The translations under genes were made by a program, and so were the position numbers. From positions 1,674,001 through 1,738,000 of the forward strand of contig JAVHNS010000001.1 in the NCBI GenBank assembly GCA_036872755.1: 64,000 bases of DNA. The letters are read 5' to 3'. Below the pieces are notes generated by a model, which saw only the letters and a program-made list of their open reading frames with translations, was not told the DNA's origin and did no database searches. This stretch comes from Orbilia blumenaviensis. Taxonomy: Eukaryota > Ascomycota > Orbiliomycetes > Orbiliales > Orbiliaceae. Shown piece after piece: positions 21,984 through 33,806 of this stretch (positions within the stretch are counted from its first letter, which is position 1; each line of letters opens with the position of its first letter).

Positions 21984-24900
21984 GGAAAGGCCGTATATGG
22001 ATATATTTCGAAGCTATGATAGCCAGAGTGCTTTTTATATGAAATAATCTTCCCTCATAGTTATCGTCGACGGTCCTTTGTGTTTTAACTCAACCGATAA
22101 CTGGAAGTAAAAAAAGGGTTTAATGCCGTGAAGATGTCGTGAAGATGTCGTGAAAGAATATTTTGTGATGGAAGACGTTGACGTTGTTCAAATTCAAGTA
22201 TCGTAACGACTACCCTCGTCATGGGGTGGTACTCAACCGTTGTACACTTTTTTTTTTTTTTTTTTCCCGTTGCCTGCTTCCTTGATTTTCAGCAAGGCTA
22301 TTCTGAAAATGTTGGTTAAGCTTATTCCTCACGATATGCAAATTGACAATTGCATATTAATGTTTTTCATTTTTGCCATTATAGGGGGGAAACGGAGGAT
22401 AAAATGCAGGGAGACAAGGAACTTTGCCCTGTTTTGCCCCCCATGCATTTTGGTGGTGGAGTGATTAACAGGGCACATATTCGCTGAGGCATAGGCAGGC
22501 GCAAGCGTCAACAGCAAAAGAAGGTATCTCCAACAAGAAATTTTGGTGTTTCTCGATCCTCAGGCACCTGGAAAGATCCTGGTGCGATCGAACCAATCAG
22601 AGACGGGGGTTGCAGGGCAGCGTCATCGAGCATGGTGTGTGGCAAGTTGCGAGGGAATCAGGGTTCTGGGCCTGGACTCCGCTGTTGCTCAGGGTCCCGA
22701 TCGCCTTCAGGATTCTCGATTCGCCGGTCGAGCCATTGCGTCCTGACCGAGAAACCTTCAAAGGGTTTTGGAAGAGGCGATTCCCCACTGTTAACGACAT
22801 GCCGGGGACTCTGACAGGTCGACCATCGCCAAATTGACGGGCTATCGAGGATTTGGGGAATGTTGCAGTCCCCAATTGATCCTGGAGGGCGGAGGGGGGG
22901 GCAGACGACGGCTGACGGTTCAAGGCATGCCGGCAGGAACTGAGCAGGTATCAGAGACGGATGTGTGCACCAAAACTATACTTTCAGGGCCATAGTGTGG
23001 ATACATGTACATGTATCATACGTATACATACTAGGTACGGTGAGAGAAAGGACGTACCCATGGCCAAGTAGCAAGTCAGTACTGTACATCACAGGTCAGC
23101 CTGGGGTCTGTGTCCAGATGGGTATCTGTCCTGTATTCCCATCGAATCAGTCGACGGCCATCTGATCACGGCCATATTCATGCTTTTTTTTCCCTGCATG
23201 AAGAGAGGGGGGCCGGGCGAATTCGAATTGGAGAAAGTGCCCCGAGTTGGGTCGACAGGATTCCACGGACGTCCAAAAAGGTAGCTGTTGCCAGGCTGCT
23301 ATTGGCCGGGTGGTTACTCCGGCACTGCAAACCCGAAGAATACCACCCTCTGGAGCCCACAGGCGTCGGAGATCGAGGTTTTGGCTGCGTATCGCCGGGT
23401 TTGTGTTGCGGATGTCGTTCAAGAAAGACAGAAAAGAAAATTTAAAAAGTCAAAAATTCCGCTTTTGTTTATTTTAATTTTATTCTGGGGGGGGGCTTTT
23501 TATTTTAGACTTGCAGCGCAAATCTCTGCCTGTTCTGATCCACACCGCGTCAGTTGAGTTTTTTGCGACCGAACAAGCGGGCGGCCTGATTGTTCTGCTG
23601 CTTTCACAACTTTGACCGGGTCTTGCTGCTATGTAATGCTATGCCACGCTGGCTGGGTACGTGCTCTTGTGCGTGCGCTTACTCGTAAGCTTGTGTACGC
23701 CGTTAACGATTGATCGATCGATCGATCATATGGCGTTTCGGCCTCTGCCCTGGCTTAACCTTGCCTCGGTCTATAACGTCACTTTAGGCTAAGGTGGGTC
23801 AGCAAACGGCCCCGACTATATACTACTACAACACAGAACCATGGTTGACCACTGTGATGCATCTATAATTCGATGAACTCAAACGCCACTTTTTGGAAGA
23901 ACCCGATCTTTTTTTATAGTTGGATTCGAATTTCCTACCCCAGATATGCCAAATATTGCTTGCATTTTTTAGTCGACGCTTAGGTACATGCACAGATGTC
24001 TTAGTCATGCGTGGCCCGGCTCACCTTATTTCAGCCTTATACTTATAGTATGCATGCATGTGTTCCAGTACCAGGTCCAATTCTTGTCATGGACGTTGCC
24101 GAACGTTCGAGATCCTAAAACTCCCCCATGCATATGATTTACTCAGGGAAGCTGATCATTCCCCTCATCGTGGTCTCGCCGGAAGGGACCCCGGTAATCC
24201 TTGCTGATTGGTCCATGCAGGATGTTGATCAGGCCGCATGGCCCGGGGAATCCGGTTTTTTTGGCCACGGCTCGCCGTTACAGTGGCAAATCACTATCTC
24301 CGGTTACCCAAATGGTGGTTTGGACACAGAGGGAAATCCTCAATACTGTTACTCTATTACTCAGAGATGTATACTAAGTAAGTTGCCATGATACAGGCAA
24401 TGAATTACTTAGCTATATAATATTATCTCCAGCAGTGCACATTGTAGTATTTCTCGATTCCGAATTGCCCTAAGATTTGATATTCTATATATCAGGAAGG
24501 CCCGTGTTGATAATCTTATTATAAAGTACCTTGCGTAGTCCCCAAAAATGCAGTGTCCCAAAACTCTCAGTTGGACTGCTAATTCCAATTGTCACAATTT
24601 CTGCAAACTTGGGAGAGCAATGTCCGTTATCCGGTCAACACACGATCTTGTTGCATTTTCCCCCGCAACATCTTCAAAACTAGTCTCGGTCCCAGACGCT
24701 GTTGACCACAACTGTGCTTCAAAACCAAGAAAGTGGTATCGAATTCTTACAATCCGATTCAAAACTGGATTATTTCGATCCTCAGCCTAGTACCACAATC
24801 ATTCAACCGTCAAAGATCTTCAGGGTTTTCCGGTACCCTTTTGCCTTTTTTTTTTTTGTTTCCTGTTGTCCATTTTTTTTTTTTCCTTCTGGAATTTCCA

Positions 24901-25551
24901 GGAACAAACAGATCGGTCGATGCAGTTGTGGTGATCTGCCGCCTGTGGATATTACGACAGGGATCATCGTCGTCCGTCAATGTAGGCTACGTCAGCCTCG
25001 ATCATCTTTGGGTTTCCTAGTTGATACTTAAAAAAATTTTTACCGCTTATAATAACAATCGGATTGATCTATGCACCATCGGTTTCAATTAATTGATCAA
25101 ATTTAAGTGGCGGGTAGGTGTGGCGGCCAACTGGCTCAGCCGTTGCCAAATGCAATGCAAAACCGTATTATACCCCCTCTTTACCTAAATATTTTCCGAC
25201 ATCGCGCGATCGGAATTGCTTATTTGTCCATTTTATCGATTATTCGCGTATATCACGATTCTCGAGTCGCAGGAATTTAGGGTTCACGGGACTTTAAAAT
25301 TAATTACGAGACTGAAGTTTCACTACCCTCTAAATCTGGAAGTTTTGAGTTATCGATTTCGATACCTGTGTTTACCAAAATACGATTTGGGTGTATCAAT
25401 GATAAATGAAAACTTTTATCTTCCGTAATACGAGAGTCCCGTCATGTTGATGTTGCATTATCAAATCGCATTGGCTTTTGATTTCTACCGGTTGGCTCTG
25501 CTAGTCTATAATGCTGTACAAAGTATATTTGTTTTGAATTGCAACTTAAGC
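21984..25551 (-). promoter_or_regulatory. Long frq upstream region
   Basis: 3.57 kb lies between the frq start codon and the end of CCT6, with no supportable gene. It contains an 11-bp tandem repeat (GTGAAGATGTC units, 22131-22157), a T-rich tract at 22248-22265, a GATCGA closely followed by CCAAT (22586-22597), and a GATC cluster at 23708-23729. Long upstream regions carrying clock and light elements are known for Neurospora frq; the function here is inferred. Small open frames such as 24128-24391 and 23247-23477 show no family resemblance. Confidence 0.5.
23708..23729. promoter_or_regulatory. Candidate clock/light element (GATC repeat)
   Basis: A near-palindromic run with four consecutive GATC units at 23712-23727 and a fifth related GATT at 23708. 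It holds three overlapping GATCGA hexamers. The White Collar complex binds GATC-type motifs such as GATCGA in Neurospora. The run lies about 1.7 kb upstream of the frq ATG, a distance similar to the distal Clock box. Binding is inferred only. Confidence 0.4.
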
Positions 25552-27791
25552 TTACTCTTCCGGCTCTCCTCCTGGTCCGGTCTTTGCACCCTATTGAACC
25601 CGTTAGCCGTATGTACCACAAAGTCTTCTCTAAATTCCGAGGGACGAAAACTTACCATGTGCCTAGCCTTCAGCATTTCGTCACAAAGCAACAAATTCGA
25701 CGCAATGCTAGAACTCGAGGCGATCGCATTCCTCAAAACTCTATAGGAATCGTAAACACCTGCGCTGACAGGATCCATCGGCTCTCCGGTTGTAAGATCG
25801 AGTCCGACTGTGTGACCATCTGCCTGCTCGTCCTGTAGTGCCGATACTGTATTCAACCATTAGTTTTACATATATCTAATGCTTTCCAACTGTATTGAAA
25901 TACTCACAACTATCCTGGATATCAAACCCGGCATTTTGTGCCAAAGTCTTAGGGATAATCAATAGCGCATCGGCAAAGGCTTGGACACCAGTTTTCGCTT
26001 TGCCCTTGATCTCTTTCCTGAAGTCATCGCTCGACAGATGCGCAGCACATGCGATCTGGAAAGCACCAGCACCAGGGACAACACATTTATCTGTAATCAT
26101 GTTGTAAACACTCCTCAACCCATCTCGTACTGCGTCCTTGACCTGCGCTATTGTGTGTGCGTTTGGTCCCTTGATAAGGATTGTGACAGACTTAGGGTCC
26201 TTGACCTCCTCGATGAATGTATACTTCTCCTCGCCGAGTGTGTGTTCGTGGACGTTTCCAGCCCATCCAAGGACCTCTGGGGACAGGTCATCCACACTGT
26301 TCTGAGATACACACCCGGTGACAAGCTGCAAGCGCTCCATGTTTCTCCTCTTTGCCCGTCTCAGTGCAAAAATGCCGTTCTTGCACAGAACATCCAAAGA
26401 CAAGGGGTCAATACCCTTCTGGTTCACGATAACGAATCCCTTCGATGGATCGGCTCCGCAAACTTCTTTCTTCAATTCAACAATCTTTCGAAGTCTCTCG
26501 TCAACGAACTTGCGTTCGCTCTCAACAAGCTTCTCGCGCTGGTCTGCGCTGCTGTAGAAGAATGAAGAATTGACTTCGCTCTTTTCGTACTCGAGAGAGA
26601 CGTTGAGGGCGAGGATATAGGCATCCTTAACACGTTTTGGCATATCGGGGTGACGGGCACCGTGGTCGAGAGCGAGGCCTCTTATTAGCTGGGTCTCAGA
26701 TGCTGTTCGGTGCTGCATAGTCATGATCTCAACCATGTGGAGATCGATCTTTTCTGGAGGGTTGTGAATCGCCAAAACAGCATCTACGACGCTTGGGGTG
26801 AGAGTCTCGGCAACTGCCTGAGATAGCTTGGTAGATAGGGTAGTCCGTGCAACGGAGAGGAGAAGTTCACGGTCGACAGTGGCATCTTGCTTGAATCCAT
26901 CGAGAAACTAACACACAAGTTAGCCTTCATTCATTCATAGCATCGTTTTCTTCTCGAGGGTAGGTACCTTAATGGCTGCATTTTTCGCAATCTCGAACCC
27001 ATCAACGATAACTCGTGGATGGACACCCTCAGAAATATAACGATCAGCCTGGCGTAATAGTTCACCAACTAATAGGACTACCGAGGTGGTCCCATCTCCT
27101 GTGATTTCGTCCTGAGCTGTAGCCTATACATCATTGATCGTGTAAGTTTCGCATACGTGTATGTTACATCGTTGGAGTACGTACGGCACCTGTTGTGAAA
27201 ATTAGCAAAAATATTACAAAACGAAGGAGATAATCGCACACTTACGAGCGATAAGAACTGCTGTCGGGCTCTGAATCTGCATCTCGCTCAACAAGACCTA
27301 TTTCCCTATAAGCGCGGTTCTCGCCGTGTTTACTGAGCCAATATATCGTTTCGAACGAACCTTGCCATCTTTTGTGAGTTTAATCTACCAGCAAGTTAGC
27401 ATCGAGGCAACCGTATAAAAAATATTTAAGTCCAGACTTACGCCTCCAGCTCCATCTACCAGCCTGATTTCAAGTTTTAGCTATCAAAGTCCGAACTCGA
27501 TCGTAACCCGCGATGATACCAACATTTTTATTGTTCTGTCGAGGTATTCGTCAGCATCCCACTTCGACAAGCCAAGCTCTTTCGACTAGACATACCCCAT
27601 AGGTCCCAAATTCGACCTCAGAACTTCTTGTAGCCCGATACCAGCATTGATATTGACCCTGAGAGCTTCACCTCTCCTCTAAAGTCCACAAAAGTTCAAC
27701 CATCAGTTGTTCCATCCTGAAACCAGCCTTTCGATCCTCGTCCACATACCCTGCTCTCTGCCTTTGGATTCAACAACTGAGCTGCCGACAT
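25552..27791 (-). CDS. CCT6: T-complex chaperonin subunit zeta (CCT6)
   Basis: Subunit of the cytosolic TRiC/CCT chaperonin that folds actin, tubulin and WD40 proteins with ATP. Eleven exons: 27750-27791, 27596-27678, 27524-27535, 27442-27463, 27361-27384, 27246-27297, 27185-27189, 26968-27123, 25908-26907, 25656-25846, 25552-25590; total 1626 nt, 541 aa, the usual size. The start [14 protein letters not shown] is typical of the zeta subunit. The ATP-site motif in the eighth exon is [19 protein letters not shown]. The large exon carries the apical domain and [16 protein letters not shown]; the C-terminus has [14 protein letters not shown] and [13 protein letters not shown]. Exons 3, 4, 5 and 7 are 12, 22, 24 and 5 nt. 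They are required to recover NLGPMGTIKMLVDGAGGIK and the IARAATAQDE segment, so I regard them as real. Shares a divergent promoter with NOP56. Confidence 0.94.
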
Positions 27792-28340
27792 CCTTCCCAA
27801 GCTTCAAATTCGTAGTCTAAAGTTTCGTGTCTTGAAATCCGAATCTTGCCAAATCGTGTCCGAAACAGATATTTCGTCGTCGATGGTGGTAATAAACTGG
27901 TCAACAAAAAGCGTGTTTATGGTGGGGTGTGCGTGTGTGTGTGTTATCGATAGAAACAGCTTGAGTTTGCTGTTCGAAGTTTTTCACTTTCGTTTCTTGT
28001 TTGTCCCGCCCAAAATGTGCACCAGCCACACAAACTCCCACCAGCCACAACAGAGATGTCCCTTTTAAGCCGCAGAAAGTGCGCTAAGCCGCATTTGTTC
28101 CTTCCACGCTGAAATTTTCAAAAATTCAGTTTTTCTTCAGAGCCCATCGAACTAAGAACACCACCACCACAAAAAACCCCAGCCATCGCCAACTATCGTG
28201 ACCTTCTTCGACACTAAAGACGGTCGACGCTTCACGACCATTCTTTTGACTCCGGGTCTGGTGGATAGGATACTAATATACGTACCTATACAATTGACGT
28301 TAAATAAAAGGAAAAGAAAGGAAAAGTCCAACCGACAAAA
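27792..28340. promoter_or_regulatory. Bidirectional promoter CCT6 / NOP56
   Basis: 549 bp between two divergent start codons. It contains a GT-rich run near 27927-27943 and a CCACAA/CCACCA-rich stretch near 28020-28185. Both genes serve growth and are highly expressed, so joint control is plausible; no specific factor site was identified. Confidence 0.6.
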
Positions 28341-30324
28341 ATGGCGGCCGTCGACTACGTCCTCCTCGAGAATGCCGTCGGCTATTCGATCTTCGAGGTC
28401 GTCATGCAGCCCGAGACGATTGGCAACCGCCTCAAGGAGGTTCAGGAATCTATTCAGGACCTGGGAAAGTTCGGAAAGATGATAAAATTGGTGTCGTTCG
28501 CGCCATTTCAGTACGTCTACCAATGTCCTCTTTTTACACTTCATGAGTCGGAGTCGCGAATATTTGCACGAAGTTAGATTACTAATGTGGATATCGTATA
28601 TTGTAGGGGCGCTGCGCATGCTCTTGAGAATGCCAATGATATCTCTGAGGGTATATATTTGCCCTCTAACTACCATATTGTCGTCAGACAGTCGCTGAAT
28701 TAAGAAATCTTCGATAGGTATCATGTCTGAGTACCTCAAGACCCTCCTACAGGCCAACCTCCCATCTGGAAAGAAGAAGAAGGTTGTTCTCGGAATCGCA
28801 GACAAGAATCTAGCCACCTCCATCAAAGCCGACTTCCCCAATGTCCAATGCGAGACCAACGAGGTTGTCCAGGACCTCATTCGTGGGCTGCGATTACACT
28901 CCACCAAACTCCTGAAACAACTGCAGTCTGGCGACGTCGAACGTGCAAGTCTTGGTCTTGGTCACGCTTTCTCTAGAGCTAAGGTCAAGTTCTCTGTCCA
29001 GAAGAACGAGTATGTTCCCGTAATCTCCTAGTGATGGTAGTAACAGCAGCTTCGGATTGGACCCAAGTTCTAACACTCAGCGAACCATCTTAGCAACCAC
29101 ATCATCCAATCCATTGCCCTCCTCGACCTCCTCGACAAAGATGTCAACACCTTCGCTATGCGCGTCCGTGAATGGTACTCCTGGCACTTCCCCGAACTCG
29201 TCAAGATCGTTAGCGACAACTACCAATACGCCAAACTCGCTCTCTTCATCCAGGATAAGTCTAAACTAAACAACGACAAGCTCCACGATCTCGCTGCCAT
29301 CGTTAACGATGACGCTGATATCGCCCAGGCGGTCATTGACGCCGCCAAGGTCTCCATGGGACAAGACATCTCTGAGGCAGATATGGAGAACGTGACAAAT
29401 TTCGCCCAGAGAGTAGTCAGCTTGACAGAGTACAGGAGAAAGCTGCACGACTACTTGATCAACAAGATGGCCATTGTGGCACCTAACTTGGCGGCTTTGA
29501 TCGGTGAGGTTGTTGGTGCCAGATTGATCTCGCACGCCGGTAGCTTGACCAACTTGAGCAAGTACCCTGCCTCGACAGTCCAGATTCTAGGGGCCGAAAA
29601 GGCACTGTTCAGAGCATTGAAGACTAAGGGCAACACACCGAAGTACGGATTGATCTACCATTCATCATTCATCGGTCGCGCTGGTGCCAAGAACAAGGGA
29701 CGGATATCCAGGTTCCTTGCCAACAAGTGTTCCATCGCGTCGAGGATAGACAGCTTCTCGGATGTTCCTACTACCAAGTTCGGTGAGGCACTAAAGGCGC
29801 AAGTTGAGGAGCGATTAAACTTCTACGCTACTGGCGCTGCTCCTACGAAGAATGAGGTTGCGATGGTGAGTTTTGAACACAAAGTTTGCAAAAAACCCGA
29901 CATCGTCGGGCTTAGTGTATTTTGGAACCATGAAGCTAACAAATACGGGTAGAAAAACGCAATGGATCTCGCTCTTGCTGATATCGACGTCGATGTCGAT
30001 GGTGACTCCGATGAGGACATGGATGATGACGAGATTGACACTTCCAAACTCGAGAAGCGCGAGATCCACGGCAAAGACGAAGAAAAGGCCGAGAAGAAGA
30101 AGGACAAGAAAGATAAGAAAGACAAGAAAGATAAGAAGGACAAGAAGAAGGAGAAGGAAGAGAAGGAAGAAAAGAAGGAAAAGAAGGAAAAGAAGAAGGA
30201 CAAGAAGGACAAGGAAGAGAAGAAAGACAAAAAAGACAAATCCGAAAAGAAGGAGAAGAAGCGCTCAAGAGAACCGGACGAAGAGGAAGAAGCACCAAAG
30301 AAGAAGAAGAAGGACAAGAAATAA
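28341..30324 (+). CDS. NOP56: Nucleolar protein Nop56 (box C/D snoRNP)
   Basis: Core protein of box C/D snoRNPs, which guide 2'-O-methylation and processing of rRNA in the nucleolus, with Nop58, fibrillarin and Snu13. Exons: 28341-28510, 28607-28650, 28718-29009, 29094-29865, 29953-30324; phases agree, 549 aa. N-terminal NOP5NT domain ([15 protein letters not shown], then [20 protein letters not shown]), NOSIC region ([20 protein letters not shown]), and Nop domain with [19 protein letters not shown] and [20 protein letters not shown]. The [10 protein letters not shown] start and [20 protein letters not shown] favour Nop56 over Nop58. The last exon encodes an acidic patch followed by a long KKD/KKE tail, as in other fungal Nop56/58 proteins. 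Confidence 0.96.
30110..30320 (+). repeat. Low-complexity AAG/GAC tract coding a KKD/KKE tail
   Basis: Purine-rich short tandem codons (AAGAAG, GACAAG, GAGAAG) in the last exon of NOP56. They create a charged lysine/aspartate/glutamate tail usual for nucleolar proteins; the opposite strand gives spurious serine/phenylalanine-rich open frames. Confidence 0.85.
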
Positions 30325-30709
30325 ACGCATCGTTAATGTTAGCCGTGGAGATTGGAGGGTGTATGATCCGTGGATTATTAGATGCCATGTTTCTTGTTTT
30401 TGGCTGGGTTACGTCTACCAGAAGTTTGTATTATATGCGTGGGGACGGCGTTTCTTCCATCTTGACATTCCGTTAATCATTTTGTACAAAACCCGTCGAC
30501 GTCTTGTATTCCTTGTTGTTTGAGTAGTATAGTATCCTACATTTCCCTTTTTTTCCCCCCCACCCCCTTTCTACTCTCTTTCCCTTAGTTCCCGCTGGGA
30601 GCCTTCCTCCCTAGCTATGACATCAATACGAGTTTTATTCCTTTAGGCCCTGTCACGGTAAAAAAAAAGCGGGAGGAGAGGGAGAGTCCGAAGAGTACTG
30701 TTAACACTC
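30325..30709. other. 3' intergenic region between convergent genes
   Basis: Contains 3' UTRs of NOP56 (+) and of the dehalogenase-family gene (-), with a pyrimidine-rich stretch at 30541-30590. No coding signal. Confidence 0.5.
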
Positions 30710-31627
30710 CTACGACTCCTCCTTATTCTGCTTTATGGCTTCCCTCCAAACGATCCCCTTAGACTCCAAAATCCCATCCAGCGACCCCTTCAACTCCTCC
30801 AAACTCTTAATGACAATCTTTGGCCCATCCTTAACTAAAGCATCATGCCACCCCTTCCCAGCCCTATCAACCCAAACTCCCGTCATCCCCACTGCCTGTC
30901 CACCCACAATATCAAACGGATTCGCCGAAACCAGCACAACCTCATCAATACCCCCATGCCTCCCCTCCCTTTCAAGATTCTTCCCAACCTTCGCAGCTAA
31001 ATACTCATAAATCATCGGATGAGGTTTATACTTCTCAATCTCATCCGCCGTCAAATACCTATCAAACTCACGCACATCTGGTTTAAACATCGTCTGCAGC
31101 TCCGGTGTATTCTCAAACGCGGTTTTTGCCATCTTAGCGGTACCATTTGTGAAGATTATTGATTGTATGTGTTTCGTAGATGAGGGTTTTAGGGACTCCA
31201 AGCAGGCTGGGACGTCTGGGAAGGGCGCCAGCGTGGCGTATGAAGCTAGGATTTGGGATATTTGGGCTTCATCGTGGGGGATTGAAGCTTCGGAGAGGGC
31301 GTGGAGGAGGGATTTGTGGGTTACAGTGTCGAAGGGTTCGAACTCCCCTATAATATGTATAATCGTCATTAGAACCACGAATCTACAGTTAAGCACGCTA
31401 AAACTAGTGGTTTCTATTCGTTACATACCCATGGAATTCAATCTCCAAGTATACTCCAACTGATACCTCCTCCAAGCAGCAGAGATTGAGTCCGCCTTCT
31501 CGGGGTAGTATTCTGCAAGTTTCTTCGAGATAGAATCGGTGCTCAGTAGGGTACCGAATAAGTCAAAGGCAACGATTATACGGCGATCAACGATATTGTC
31601 GATGAACTTGGAGGTTTCGGCGTCCAT
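30710..31627 (-). CDS. Type II haloacid dehalogenase-family hydrolase
   Basis: HAD-superfamily hydrolase of the L-2-haloacid dehalogenase (type II) group. Two exons, 31429-31627 and 30710-31347, in phase; 278 aa. Motif I is VAFDLFGTLLS with the nucleophile aspartate near residue 22; motif II is IIFTNGTAKM; the motif III lysine is in IEKYKPHPMIYEYLA; motif IV is VVLVSANPFDIVGGQAVGM. The helical cap after motif I contains RRYQLEYTWRLNSMG, the usual RxxQLxYxW pattern of this subfamily. Such enzymes remove halide from 2-haloacids, but many fungal homologues have no tested substrate, so the true substrate is open. No secretion signal; likely cytosolic. Confidence 0.9.
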
Positions 31628-32588
31628 TCTGCTTTTCGAGATTATATTATCTGTTTGGTAAAATGGGTGCCTGGATTTGGTTGTGACGTTGGTGGTCCGG
31701 GTCCTAGCGGTTGGTGGGGGATGAGGGGGTTATTGACGTCGGAGGGGCCGATTGCATGCAATACATGCGATGGAAAAGCTCTTATGTATTTGGTAAGTCC
31801 TGTGAGGCTTCCATATACAAGGAGGGCACCGATATTTAACTATTTCAACCCCCTCCATACACTCAGCCCTATCGCGCCGACGGCTCACGGCCGAAGGTAC
31901 GTAAGTGGGTTCACGACAAAGCCATCGGTGGTTGGATGTTAATAGAGGGTCGGCAACACAGCCTCAATTGGCATGTCATATCCTAAGCTCCCCGAACGGT
32001 TTGGAAGGCTTCTTTCAATAGCCGACTACTAGACTATCAATTGTAGAAAAGATGAAGTGGTCTTTTTTATATATTTATCATATCATCCCTAGCTAGAACG
32101 GGTGGTATCACTGTTCGTCGCATACAGAAAGGCGGCGGTGAAGGGTAGTAGGTAAGGAAAACAGTTCTAGTCTTTACATAAGAAAAAGCTAGACATGAAA
32201 ACTGCGCTAATCTTGGACCGGGAGATGATGGGAGGAGGACGATAGTAGTATGAAGGGGTATCGAAGAGGAGAGGGAATTCCGGTCAGAAGAAAAACGGCC
32301 CTTGAATGAAGAAAACCCATAGTGTATCCTTACAAAGAAAACCAATGAAAAAGGGTGAAAATTTAGTTCGTAGAATGGACATTAGGAAAATAAAACATTT
32401 GCTGATAGTGCGTGCTGCGACATGAAGACTCATGTAGCCGTAAGGGAGTACGAAGAAGGAATACTCGCTTGGAGCTTAGAATCTAAAAGGACATTAATAT
32501 AGAAAAGAGAAGTGACCTTTGCCCATCCGCCGGTCGTGATGCTAGGCTAGCTAGGCCAATGTCGAAGGAAATGTGATGAAGAAACAGC
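31628..32588. other. Intergenic region
   Basis: About 1 kb holding the promoter of the HAD gene and the 3' UTR of ASF1. Small open frames (31655-31942, 32067-32345) show no family features. Confidence 0.45.
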
Positions 32589-33806
32589 TCAGTGCTGGGA
32601 AATCGGCTGTTGTACAGGGGGTTGACCGGCCCCACCAGGAGCGACGCCCTGTCCATCGTGATCCATGGCCATTGCGTCGTCCTCGTCGCCACCCTCCTCT
32701 TCCTCTTCTTCGACTTCTTCGTCGGTACTGTCTTCGATGTCTTCGGAACCTTCAGCAGCAGATTCCTCTTCACCTCCAGCGGGAGCTGGAACACCTCCCA
32801 TTTCGGTATCTTCTTCCATCGCATCGACATCGGGTTGAGCAGGTTCGGCCTCTCCCTCAACTTCAACCTCGGCTTCTTCCTCGTCGAGTTCGTCAGCGCC
32901 GTACTGGTCAGCATCATCTGGGGCAAGATCGGCTTCAGGCTGCTCTGGTGGAAATTCAGCAGGAGCAGACTCTTCCGAGTCCCTATACAATACATAATTA
33001 GTACGGCAAAGTAGATTTTTCATTTGAGGTGTAAAATTTTGGCCCTTTTCAACTTACCACTTGATAGCGAAACGAGTGACACGAGGCTTCTCGGCGAGGA
33101 TGTTCTTGATGAGTCTCTCGACTTGAGGCTGCTTTGGAGGCTCGGCATTCATTTCTGGATTGTCGTACTCATTGTTGACGTAGTAGCCGACGCGGATGAA
33201 CTCCCTACCATCGTAGGCGCCAGTAAGAAGGATCACGGTAACACCAAGTAGTTCAGATGTTGGGATCTTATTCAAGGCTGGTGGGTCGGCCGAGAACTCG
33301 AACTTATTGACACCGACTGGGATTGGTCCGACGAGCAAGGAATCGAGCTCTTGATCGTAGTCGGAGCTAAATTGGGTATGTATTCATCAGCACGCGTTAT
33401 CGTAGACAAGGTTGTGGCACGCGACGTGGGGCCGAAGGGATATCCTACCTAGTAGCAGAGCCGACATAGATGAGTTTCCACTCGAGGTCTGAAGTCCAGA
33501 TACTTAGATTAGTATGGTCGAGATAATGAAGGAGGTACGGAGTTCGGTCTAACCTTTGGTGAGTTGCTCGACGCATTCGAAGGTGATCTCGAATTTGAAG
33601 GGTTTGCTGAAAGGTGCGGGGTTGTCCAAGATATTCACTTTGAGCAAGGAGACGACAGACTAGAGGGAGCAAGCAACCGATGTTAGAACATTCACACGAT
33701 CAGTCCGGTGTCCGATAGAGAAACCAAGATTGAAGATCAAAATAATAAAAAATGATACTCAAAAAAAATAAAAATAAAAAACATATAAAAAAGGAGTCCT
33801 TACCAT
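32589..33806 (-). CDS. ASF1: Histone chaperone Asf1
   Basis: Histone H3-H4 chaperone used in replication-coupled and replication-independent nucleosome assembly. Exons: 33804-33806, 33554-33659, 33449-33488, 33058-33366, 32589-32982; total 852 nt, 283 aa. The conserved core begins [18 protein letters not shown] and contains [71 protein letters not shown] and the end of the fold near RVTRFAIKW. The last exon is a long acidic tail (E/D-rich, about residues 153-283), as usual in fungal Asf1. The first coding exon is the ATG alone: it is followed at once by a GTAAGG donor, and the next exon starts with the TCT of residue 2. No alternative in-frame ATG gives a complete core. Confidence 0.94.

Noticed and set aside
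27493..27535. Alternative 16-nt version of CCT6 exon 3 ending ...ATGTTG with donor GTATCA
   Set aside because: It would need a non-AG acceptor to keep the conserved MLVDG frame; the 12-nt exon with GT...AG gives the same protein.
29823..30388. Serine/phenylalanine- and arginine-rich open frames over the end of NOP56
   Set aside because: Shadows of the AAG/GAC-rich lysine tail of NOP56 in other frames.
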